A stretch of DNA of 64,000 nucleotides from Serpens sp035497915 (lineage in GTDB: Bacteria; Pseudomonadota; Gammaproteobacteria; Pseudomonadales; Pseudomonadaceae). Every line of letters begins with the position of its first letter. Position 1 is the first letter of the stretch. Positions 53,116-60,644 of the stretch are shown in pieces. The stretch spans positions 62,001 to 126,000 of the forward strand of contig NZ_DATJCS010000051.1 in assembly GCF_035497915.1 (NCBI RefSeq), written 5' to 3'. Below the pieces are notes generated by a model. That model was not told the origin of the DNA. It saw only the letters and a program-made list of their open reading frames with translations, and made no database searches. Both the position numbers and the translations under genes were made by a program.

Positions 53116-54102
53116 ATGCTGACCGCGGCCCTGCAGCGCTTTCCCCGCCTGGAACTCGTCCCCACCGCCACGCCGCTGGAGCGCCTGGAACGTCTCTCCG
53201 CCCACATGAGCCGCGACATCTGGATCAAGCGCGACGACCTGACGCCGCTGGCCCTGGGCGGCAACAAGGCGCGCAAGTTGGAATTCCTGGGCGCCGATGC
53301 CGTGCGTGCCGGCGCCGACACCCTGGTGACCGCCGGTGCGATCCAGTCCAACCATGTGCGCCAGACCGCTGGCCTCGCCGCCCGCCTCGGCCTGGATTGC
53401 CAGGTGCTGCTGGAAAACCCCATCGGCACCAGCGACGACTGGTACCTGCATAACGGCAACCGCCTGCTGCTCGATCTGTTTGGCGCCACGGTCGAGGAGG
53501 TCGACGCACTGGACGAGCCGGATGCGCAGCTGGAGGCACTGGCCGATCGGCTGCGGGCGCAGGGCAAGCGCCCCTACGTGCTGCCGGTGGGCGGTTCCAA
53601 TGCGCTGGGCGCTCTTGGTTATGTGCGCGCCGGGCTGGAGCTGGCGCAACAGCTACGCGGCCTCGGGCAGCGCTTCGCCGCCGTGGTGGTGGCCTCCGGC
53701 AGCGCCGGCACCCAGGCCGGGCTGAGCCTGGCGCTGGCCCATGACCTGCCGGAGCTGCCGGTCATCGGCGTCACCGTGTCGCGTCCGGAGGCCAGCCAGC
53801 GGCCGAAAGTCGAAGGATTGATCGAGCGCTGTGCGGCCCTGCTCGGCGTCGAAGTCCCCAGCCGTCTGGACGTGCAGCTGTGGGACGAATATCACGGGCC
53901 GCGTTATGGCGAGCCCAACGAAGGCACCCTGGCCGCGCTGCACAAACTGGCGCGCTGCGAGGGGCTGCTGCTCGATCCGGTGTACACCGCCAAGGCCATG
54001 GACGGTCTGCTCGACGGCATCGCCCTGACCCGCTTCGCCGAGGGCCCGCTGCTGTTCCTGCACACCGGCGGCACGCCGGCCCTGTTCGCCTACCCTTCCT
54101 GA
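53116..54102 (+). CDS. dcyD: D-cysteine desulfhydrase DcyD
   Basis: A 328-aa PLP enzyme of the ACC deaminase/D-cysteine desulfhydrase family that converts D-cysteine to pyruvate, H2S and ammonia. The PLP lysine is in LGGNKARKLEF, the catalytic Ser/Asn region in GAIQSNHVRQTAG, and the C-terminal LLFLHTGGTPALFAY binds PLP. The operon with cystine ABC genes confirms the sulfur-amino-acid role. The ATG at 53116 is preferred; an upstream frame is open to 53020. Confidence 0.92.
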   Translation: MLTAALQRFPRLELVPTATPLERLERLSAHMSRDIWIKRDDLTPLALGGNKARKLEFLGADAVRAGADTLVTAGAIQSNHVRQTAGLAARLGLDCQVLLENPIGTSDDWYLHNGNRLLLDLFGATVEEVDALDEPDAQLEALADRLRAQGKRPYVLPVGGSNALGALGYVRAGLELAQQLRGLGQRFAAVVVASGSAGTQAGLSLALAHDLPELPVIGVTVSRPEASQRPKVEGLIERCAALLGVEVPSRLDVQLWDEYHGPRYGEPNEGTLAALHKLARCEGLLLDPVYTAKAMDGLLDGIALTRFAEGPLLFLHTGGTPALFAYPS

Positions 54103-54115
54103 TCGGAGCCTTGCC

Positions 54116-54883
54116 ATGCGCCACAGACTGCTGCTGTTGCTGTTGATCCTTGCCTGCCCCTTCACCGCCTCCGCCGGGGAGCTGTTCGAGCAGATCCGCC
54201 AGCGCGGCGAGATTCGCATCGGCCTGGAAGGCACCTATCCGCCGTTCAGCTTCCAGGACGAACGTGGCCAGCTCAGCGGCTTCGAGGTCGAGTTCGCGCA
54301 GGCGCTCGCCAGGGAACTGGGCGTGCGCGCCGCCCTGCAGCCCACCAAGTGGGATGGCATCCTGGCGGCCCTGGAGTCGGGGCGACTGGATGCGGTGATC
54401 AACCAGGTGACCATCACCGAGGAACGACGGCGCAAGTACGCTTTCAGCGATCCCTACACGGTGTCCGGCATCCAGGCCCTGGTGCGCAAGGACCAGGCCG
54501 GTATCGCGAACCCCGCCGAGCTGGCTGGCAAGCGGGTGGGTGTCGGCCTGGGCACCAACTACGAGCAATGGTTACGGGAAAACGTGCCCGACGCCGTGGT
54601 GCGCACCTACGATGACGACCCCACCAAGTACCAGGACCTGCGGGTCGGGCGCATCGATGCCATTCTCATCGACCGTCTGGCTGCCTTCGAGCTGATACGC
54701 CAGACCGGCGGCGCCCTGGTACTCGCCGGCGAACCATTCGCCCGGCAGGAAGCCGGTGTGGCGCTGCGCAAGGGCGACCCGGAGCTGCTGGCCGCGATCA
54801 ACGCCGCCATCGGCAAGCTGCGCGCCGATGGCACCCTGGCCGCCCTGTCGAAGACGTGGTTCGAGGCCGATGTGACGCAATGA
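54116..54883 (+). CDS. tcyJ: Cystine ABC transporter, periplasmic binding protein
   Basis: A 255-aa solute-binding protein (TcyJ/FliY type). Signal peptide 1-20 (LLLLLLILACPFTASA). The family 3 binding signature GTYPPFSFQDERGQLSGFEV is close to the N-terminus. It delivers L-cystine (and probably other diamino-disulfides) to the TcyL/TcyN importer. Directly downstream of dcyD; overlaps tcyL by ATGA. Confidence 0.92.
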   Translation: MRHRLLLLLLILACPFTASAGELFEQIRQRGEIRIGLEGTYPPFSFQDERGQLSGFEVEFAQALARELGVRAALQPTKWDGILAALESGRLDAVINQVTITEERRRKYAFSDPYTVSGIQALVRKDQAGIANPAELAGKRVGVGLGTNYEQWLRENVPDAVVRTYDDDPTKYQDLRVGRIDAILIDRLAAFELIRQTGGALVLAGEPFARQEAGVALRKGDPELLAAINAAIGKLRADGTLAALSKTWFEADVTQ

Positions 54884-55551
54884 ACGACGGGCTGCTGGGG
54901 CTGCTGCTCGACTCGGCGCCCTACCTGCTGCGCGGCGCGCTGTACACGGTGCTGCTCAGCCTGGGCGGGATGTTCTTCGGCCTGCTGCTGGGCTTTGCCC
55001 TGGCGCTGATGCGCCTGTCGCGGTTGCGTCTGCTGCGCTGGAGCGCACAGGCTTATGTGTCCTTCATCCGTGGCACGCCGCTGCTGGTGCAGCTGTTCAT
55101 GATCTATTACGGACTGCCGCAGCTGGGCATCCAGCTCGATCCCATCCCCTCCGCGCTGATCGGTTTTTCCCTGAACATGGCGGCCTACCTGTCGGAAATC
55201 CTGCGTGGGGCCATCGCGGCCATCGACCGGGGCCAGTGGGAGGCCGCCGCCAGCATCGGCATGACCGGCAGCCAGACCCTGCGCCGGGTCATCCTGCCCC
55301 AGGCGGCGCGCACCGCCCTGCCGCCGATGGGCAACAGCTTCATTTCGCTGGTCAAGGACACCTCGCTGGCGGCCACCATCCAGGTGCCCGAGCTGTTCCG
55401 CCAGGCGCAGCTGATCACCGCGCGGACCTTCGAGATCTTCACCCTGTATCTGGCTGCCGCGCTGATCTACTGGGTGCTGGCCAGCGGCCTGTCCTGGCTG
55501 CAGAACCGCCTGGAACTGCGCGCCAGCCGGCATGCCCGGGAGGCGGGATGA
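54880..55551 (+). CDS. tcyL: Cystine ABC transporter permease
   Basis: A 223-aa HisM-type permease with five or so helices and the EAA loop EAAASIGMTGSQTLRRVILP that docks on the ATPase. The ATG at 54880 overlaps the tcyJ stop; the operon order confirms it. Its stop overlaps tcyN by ATGA. Confidence 0.92.
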   Translation: MNDGLLGLLLDSAPYLLRGALYTVLLSLGGMFFGLLLGFALALMRLSRLRLLRWSAQAYVSFIRGTPLLVQLFMIYYGLPQLGIQLDPIPSALIGFSLNMAAYLSEILRGAIAAIDRGQWEAAASIGMTGSQTLRRVILPQAARTALPPMGNSFISLVKDTSLAATIQVPELFRQAQLITARTFEIFTLYLAAALIYWVLASGLSWLQNRLELRASRHAREAG

Positions 55552-56303
55552 TCGAAGTGCGGCAGTTGAGCAAGGCGTTCCGGGGCCAGACGGTGCTGGA
55601 TCGCATCGATCTGGACGTGGCCGCTGGCGAGGTGGTGGCGATCATCGGACCCAGCGGTTCCGGCAAGACTACCCTGCTGCGCTGCCTCAACCTGCTGGAA
55701 ACGCCGGACGCCGGCAGCATCCGGGTCGGGGACATTCGCATCGAGGTCGGCCACCCGCTGCGCGGCCATAAGGAACAGGTGCGCCGCCTGCGTCAGCAGG
55801 TCGGTTTCGTGTTCCAGAACTTCAACCTGTTTCCGCACCGCACGGCCCTGGAAAATGTCATCGAAGGGCCGCTGATCGTACTCGGCGAACCGCGCGACCA
55901 GGCGTTGGCGCGGGGCCGCGAACTGCTGGCCAAGGTGGGGCTGGCCGGCAAGGAGCAGGCCTATCCGCAGAGCCTGTCCGGTGGGCAACAGCAGCGGGTA
56001 GCCATCGCCCGCGCATTGGCCATGCGGCCGCAGGTGATGCTCTTCGACGAACCCACCTCGGCACTGGACCCCGAGCGGGTCGGCGAGGTGCTGGCAACCA
56101 TCCGTACGCTGGCCCTGGAGCATCGCACCCTGGTGATCGTCACTCACGAAATGGGCTTTGCCCGCGAGGTGGCTCACCGGGTGGTGTTCATAGACCAGGG
56201 CCGCATCGTTGAGCAGGGCGAAGCGCGGGAAGTCTTCGAGAACCCCCGCCAGGCCAGAACCCGGCAGTTTCTGCGCACGTTCTCCGGTGATCGCCTCGCC
56301 TAA
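55548..56303 (+). CDS. tcyN: Cystine ABC transporter ATPase
   Basis: A 251-aa ABC ATPase. Walker A GPSGSGKTT, Q-loop FQNFNLFPHRT, signature LSGGQQQRVAIARALA, Walker B MLFDEPTSALD and switch His in VTHEMGF. Completes the cystine importer with TcyJ and TcyL. Confidence 0.93.
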   Translation: MIEVRQLSKAFRGQTVLDRIDLDVAAGEVVAIIGPSGSGKTTLLRCLNLLETPDAGSIRVGDIRIEVGHPLRGHKEQVRRLRQQVGFVFQNFNLFPHRTALENVIEGPLIVLGEPRDQALARGRELLAKVGLAGKEQAYPQSLSGGQQQRVAIARALAMRPQVMLFDEPTSALDPERVGEVLATIRTLALEHRTLVIVTHEMGFAREVAHRVVFIDQGRIVEQGEAREVFENPRQARTRQFLRTFSGDRLA

Positions 56304-56479
56304 CACGCCGCCCGTCATCTCGCGGCTTCGCCCGCACGCTGGTGGCGAACTTCATCGAATCCTGCGTGCCTGAAATTCAACTCGGCCAGGTTCAAGGATG
56401 AACGGGTCAAGTATTACCGTGCGTGGCCGTCAACAAAGGATGCGGGTCCGCGAAGGGATTGCGCATCGATGGAGATCGA

Positions 56480-57214
56480 ATGGAAATGGACATGCATTCG
56501 CGCAACGTCACCAAGGCGCCTCCCTGGAATCTGCTCGGCTGCGCTCAGCTCGAGCGGGTACCGCTGATCGAGTTCGACCGTCTGTTGCGGCCCTGCCAGC
56601 GCGCCGTGATCCTGGCCACCCACCCCTTCGACGAGGTTCTCGCCTGCGGCGGGCTGCTGCAGATTCTCAGCCTGCGCGGCCATGCCCTGCAGCTGATTTC
56701 CGTGACGGACGAAATCTGCGCTGGCGACCCTCCGCCGCAGGGCCGCAGCGTCGCGCAGGCGCTGGAAAATTCCGACTCGCTGCGTCGCCTGGGCATTCCA
56801 GCCTTGCAGATGAAGTGGGTGCGCGGCCGCTTCCCGCCGAACCGGCTGGCCGCACGGCATGACAGCCTGCTGGATTTCCTGCTCCGCTACCTGCGCCCCA
56901 ACGACGTGGTCTTCTCACCCTGGCGATACGATGGCGACCCCGATCGCGAGGCGGTGGCCAATGCCGCGCGCGACGCCTGCGAACTGCTCGGCACGCGCCT
57001 GGTGGAGATGCCGATCCAGGCCTGGCAGTGGGCCTCCGGCGAGGATGTCAGTCTGCCCTGGCGGCAGTCGCGCAAGCTGGTGCTCGACCATCCGACCCTG
57101 GCGCGCAAGCGCCACGCCATCAACTCCCAGGCCAGCGGAGCGCTGGACTGGCTGGCCTGCCGTTCCGACGAACGCCGGCACCTGCAACTGCATTACGAGC
57201 TGTTCATCCTTTGA
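56480..57214 (+). CDS. PIG-L family protein with substituted metal site
   Basis: A 244-aa LmbE/PIG-L protein. The family deacetylates N-acetylglucosamine-type sugars with zinc bound by HPDDE and a C-terminal His. Here the first motif reads HPFDE (48-52), so the first Asp, the usual general base, is Phe; the second motif reads DGDPDREAV (151-159) where HPDH is expected, so the third zinc ligand is Arg. The fold may be kept without catalysis. The ATG at 56480 has GGAG upstream; a GTG at 56423 is also in frame. dgkA follows. Confidence 0.82.
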   Translation: MEMDMHSRNVTKAPPWNLLGCAQLERVPLIEFDRLLRPCQRAVILATHPFDEVLACGGLLQILSLRGHALQLISVTDEICAGDPPPQGRSVAQALENSDSLRRLGIPALQMKWVRGRFPPNRLAARHDSLLDFLLRYLRPNDVVFSPWRYDGDPDREAVANAARDACELLGTRLVEMPIQAWQWASGEDVSLPWRQSRKLVLDHPTLARKRHAINSQASGALDWLACRSDERRHLQLHYELFIL

Positions 57215-57305
57215 TTGGTACGGGTCTGCCCCTGCCAAGTGTGGGGCAACTCCGCTAGACTTGCGCACGTTTATCCGGGCTCGCTTGCCCCCTGTTGGAG
57301 TCTTC

Positions 57306-57701
57306 ATGGAGAAGCTGAAAACCGCGCCGGCCGTGGATGCCGGACAGCTCAAGGGTCGTACCGGCCTGGCGCGCATTCTCAATGCCACCGGCTATTCGAT
57401 GGCCGGGCTGAAAGCCGCGTTCACCGGCGAGGCTGCGTTTCGTCAATTGCTGCTGATCAACCTGGTGCTGATTCCCCTCGCCTTCTGGCTGGACGTTTCC
57501 CGCGCCGAACGCGCCATCCTGGTGGGCGTGGTGTTTCTCGGACTGATCGTGGAGATCCTCAACTCGGCCATCGAGGCCGCAGTGGACCGTATTTCCCTGG
57601 ACATCCATCCGTTGGCCAAACGCGCCAAGGACATGGGCAGCGCCGCCCAGTTCCTGTCCCTCAGCCTGATCGCGCTGGTGTGGAGCACCATTCTGCTCTG
57701 A
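57306..57701 (+). CDS. dgkA: Diacylglycerol kinase DgkA
   Basis: A 131-aa inner-membrane kinase with three helices and the signature EILNSAIEAAVDRI that binds ATP/Mg. It recycles diacylglycerol from membrane-derived oligosaccharide synthesis into phosphatidic acid. The ATG is preceded by GGAG. A terminator hairpin follows immediately. Confidence 0.93.
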   Translation: MEKLKTAPAVDAGQLKGRTGLARILNATGYSMAGLKAAFTGEAAFRQLLLINLVLIPLAFWLDVSRAERAILVGVVFLGLIVEILNSAIEAAVDRISLDIHPLAKRAKDMGSAAQFLSLSLIALVWSTILL

Positions 57702-57705
57702 AGCC

Positions 57706-57733
57706 GTGGCCGTTCCTTCAGCGGAACGGCCAC
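57706..57733. terminator. Terminator hairpin of dgkA
   Basis: A perfect 11-bp stem (GTGGCCGTTCC and its complement) with a 6-nt loop, 4 nt after the dgkA stop. No U-tract, so termination efficiency is uncertain. Confidence 0.6.
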
Positions 57734-57900
57734 GTTGACCCGGGCGCGCAATCTGGCGGAAATGCGCCACTTTTTGTTAGCCCGATGGCAGATCGCCGCC
57801 AAACGACTGTCCCGCTCCTGCCCCTCGCCGACCGCTCTTCCGTGCGCTTTGTCCCAGAACAGAGCGGTTCGCGACTGAAGACAAGAATGATTCCGGAGTC

Positions 57901-57915
57901 TGGCACAGGGCTTGC
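57901..57915 (+). promoter_or_regulatory. Sigma-54 promoter of the dctP gene
   Basis: TGGCAC-N5-TTGC, an exact match to the -24/-12 consensus with the invariant GG and GC 10 bp apart. It lies 75 bp before the dctP GTG. Rhizobial and pseudomonad dct genes are classic RpoN/DctD targets. Confidence 0.7.
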
Positions 57916-57990
57916 GACACACGCCCGGCTCGACCGTGACCCCAGCTGGTGGTCGACGCCCTCTTCCAGAAACAAGAAAAAGGAAACTCC

Positions 57991-58986
57991 GTGATCAAGA
58001 CAGTCATGGCAGTTTGTCTCGGCATCGCCATCCTGGCCGGTGCCGTTGAAACGAATGCCGCCCCGATCGTCATCCGCTTCTCCCATGTAGTCGCCGAAGA
58101 CACACCCAAGGGCAAGGGCGCGCTGCTGTTCAAACAACTGGTGGAAGAACGTCTGGGCGACCTGGTGAAGGTCGAGGTTTTCCCCAACTCCAGCCTGTAC
58201 GGCGACGCCGATGAGCTGGCCGCGCTGCGTGACAACAAGGTGCAGTTGCTGGCGCCGTCGCTGGCCAAGTTCGAGACCTATACCCACCAGTTGCGGGTCT
58301 TCGACCTGCCTTTCCTGTTCGACGACCTGGAAGCGGTGGACCGCTTCCAGAAGCGCGCCAAGGGACGCCAGCTGCTGTATTCGATGGAGCAGCACTACAT
58401 CCTCGGGCTGGGGTACTGGCACAACGGCATGAAGCAGCTTTCGGCGACCCGCGCGCTGCGCCTGCCGGCCGACGCGGCCGGGCTGAACTTCCGCATTCAG
58501 CAGTCCGATGTGCTGGAAACCCAATTCCGTCAGGTGAAGGCGCAGACCACCCGCCTGGCCTTCTCCCAGGTGTTCGAGGCCCTGGCCAGCGGCCAGGTGC
58601 AAGGCGCCGAGAATCCCTGGTCGAACCTCTACAGCCAGCGCTTCCACGAGGTGCAGCCGTACATCACCGAAACCAACCACGGCGTGCTGGATTACATGCT
58701 GGTGACCAATGCGCGCTTCTGGTACGCCATTCCGCATCGCATCCGCACGCAGTTGGAGGCGATCATCGACGAGGTGAGTTACGCGGTGAACCGCGAGGCC
58801 GCGCAGCTCAACGAGCAGGACCGGCAGCGCGTGGCGGCCTCCGGGCGCAGCCAGATCATCAGCTTGAGTCCCCGCGAGCGCGAGGCCTGGCGGGCCGCGA
58901 TGGAGCCGGTCTGGCGGCATTTCGAAGCGGACATCGGCCCCGACGTGCTCAAGGCGGCGCGCGCTTCCAACCGGCGCGAGGAATAA
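57991..58986 (+). CDS. TRAP transporter solute-binding protein DctP-type
   Basis: A 331-aa periplasmic C4-dicarboxylate-type TRAP binding protein with a GTG start preceded by AAGGA. Signal peptide 1-23 (ends NAA). Family features: IRFSHVVAEDTPKGKGA, the binding Arg in LNFRIQQSDV, and the ENPWSNLYSQ loop. No DctQ or DctM gene follows; instead a REP cluster and opmB. It may serve a distant dctQM or act as a sensor for DctB. Substrates are probably succinate, malate or fumarate. Confidence 0.87.
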   Translation: MIKTVMAVCLGIAILAGAVETNAAPIVIRFSHVVAEDTPKGKGALLFKQLVEERLGDLVKVEVFPNSSLYGDADELAALRDNKVQLLAPSLAKFETYTHQLRVFDLPFLFDDLEAVDRFQKRAKGRQLLYSMEQHYILGLGYWHNGMKQLSATRALRLPADAAGLNFRIQQSDVLETQFRQVKAQTTRLAFSQVFEALASGQVQGAENPWSNLYSQRFHEVQPYITETNHGVLDYMLVTNARFWYAIPHRIRTQLEAIIDEVSYAVNREAAQLNEQDRQRVAASGRSQIISLSPREREAWRAAMEPVWRHFEADIGPDVLKAARASNRREE

Positions 58987-59035
58987 CCGGACAATGGTGG
59001 GAATCCTGGCCGGCCTTGCGTGACTCGACTCCGTC

Positions 59036-59186
59036 GGCCGGCGTAAAGCCGGCCTAGGCGATCCTGCTTGCGCCGATGCTGCAACGCCGAACCTGTAGGG
59101 CCGGGTTTATCCCGGCCGGCGGTGGTGGGAGCCCCGCCCTAGCTGGGAATTTGACTCCGTCGGCCGGCGTAAAGCCGGCCCTACAG
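59036..59186. repeat. Cluster of three REP elements
   Basis: Core GGCCGGC-GTAAA-GCCGGCC at 59036-59054 and 59162-59180, with an opposed variant GGCCGGG-TTTAT-CCCGGCC at 59099-59117 (preceded by TGTAG). The first and third also share the flank GACTCCGTC. They alternate in orientation, as in REP-associated BIME-like elements. They lie between the convergent dctP-like and opmB genes and may end transcripts. Confidence 0.8.
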
Positions 59187-59222
59187 GGGATGGTGCAAAG
59201 CCGATCCCCGAAGTGGGCGCTC

Positions 59223-60644
59223 TTATTGCTCTGCCAGTTCCCTGGTTTCCCAACCGCCACCCAGCGCGGCGACCAGTTGCACGCTGGCGCGCAGGCGGTT
59301 GCCCAGCAGCGTCAATGCCGAGCGTTCGTTGTTGAGCGCTGCCGCCTGCACAATGACGACACTGTTGAAGTCCACCGTACCGGCTCGGTACTGGTTTCCT
59401 ATCAGGCGCAGGGACTCCCGGGCGGCGGCCACGGCTTCCTGCTGCAACTGTTGTTCGCGCTCCAGCACGCTCAGCTCGACCAGTGCGTCTTCCACCTCGC
59501 GAAAGGCGTCCAGCACCGTCTGCCGGTATTGCGCCACCGTCTGGTCATAAGCCGCCTCGGCGCGTTCCAGCTCGGCGCGCCGTGCGCCGCCATCGAACAG
59601 CTCCAGAGCCAGCGCCGGCCCCAGCGACCAGTAGCGATTCGGCAGGCTGATCCAGTCGGCAAAGCTGCTGCCGCGATAGCCGCCCAGGGCCGACAGGCTC
59701 AGGTCGGGAAACCAGGCGGTCCTGGCCACGCCGATTCCGGCGTTGGCCGCTATCACGCTGCGCTCGGCCGAGGCCACGTCGGGGCGGCGCTCCAGCAGCT
59801 GTGACGGCAGCGCCGGTGGAACATCCGGGAGTTGAGGTACGCCCTGACGGACGCTGATCGAGAATTTCGCTGGCGGCAGTCCGATCAACACGGCAATCGC
59901 ATGTTCCAACTGGGCGCGCTGCCACTCCAGATCCACGGCCTGCGCCTGGGTGCTTTTCAGCTGGGTCAGCGCCTGGCTGACGTCGGATTTCGGCGCGATG
60001 CCCGCCCGGTACTGGTTCTCGGTCAGAGTCAGCGAACGCTGGTAGCCCTCCAGGGTGGCATCCAGCAGGCGGCGCTGTTCATCCAATACGCGCAATTGCA
60101 GGTAGTTCTGTACCAGCTCGGCCTGCAGGCTCAGCCGCGCGGCGGCCAGGTCGGCCTGGCTGGCCTGGGCGTTGGCACGCTCCGACTCGAGAGTGCGGCG
60201 CAAACGGCCCCACAGGTCCAACTGCCAGTTCAGGCCCAGATTGGCATCGTAGGAATCCTGACGACTACTTGACGTCACGCCTTGGGAACCCGACCCGGAG
60301 GAGCTGCGTCCGGCCTCGACGCCGGCGCTGACGGTCGGATAGAAGGCAGCCCGCGCGCCCCGCACCAACGCGCGCGCCTGACGGTACTGCGCCTCGGCCG
60401 CCGCCAGGTTCTGGTTGGACACATTCAGGCGCTCGACCAGGGCATCCAGCTCCCAGTCGTCGTACCGCGACCACCAGGCGCCGCGCTCCAGGGCGTCGGC
60501 GGGCGCGGCCGGCTTCCAGCCCTGCACCTGGCGGTACTGTTCGGGAATGTCCAGTTCGGGGCGCTGGTAGTCCGGTCCCAGCGCGCAGGCGCTCAGGCTG
60601 CCGACGAGCAGGGCCAGGGTGAGTAATCGAAAGGGAGCGTTCAT
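59223..60644 (-). CDS. opmB: RND efflux outer-membrane lipoprotein OpmB-like
   Basis: A 473-aa TolC-like outer-membrane channel of the NodT/OprM family. Lipobox LSAC at 17-20 gives a lipidated N-terminal Cys. The two duplicated coil/beta repeats are evident (e.g. LGPDYQRPELDIPEQY, QYRAGIAPKSDVSQ, QYRAGTVDFNSV). It follows two RND permeases on the reverse strand, the order muxB-muxC-opmB of P. aeruginosa. It overlaps muxC by 1 nt (TGATG). Confidence 0.87.
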   Translation of the reverse strand: MNAPFRLLTLALLVGSLSACALGPDYQRPELDIPEQYRQVQGWKPAAPADALERGAWWSRYDDWELDALVERLNVSNQNLAAAEAQYRQARALVRGARAAFYPTVSAGVEAGRSSSGSGSQGVTSSSRQDSYDANLGLNWQLDLWGRLRRTLESERANAQASQADLAAARLSLQAELVQNYLQLRVLDEQRRLLDATLEGYQRSLTLTENQYRAGIAPKSDVSQALTQLKSTQAQAVDLEWQRAQLEHAIAVLIGLPPAKFSISVRQGVPQLPDVPPALPSQLLERRPDVASAERSVIAANAGIGVARTAWFPDLSLSALGGYRGSSFADWISLPNRYWSLGPALALELFDGGARRAELERAEAAYDQTVAQYRQTVLDAFREVEDALVELSVLEREQQLQQEAVAAARESLRLIGNQYRAGTVDFNSVVIVQAAALNNERSALTLLGNRLRASVQLVAALGGGWETRELAEQ

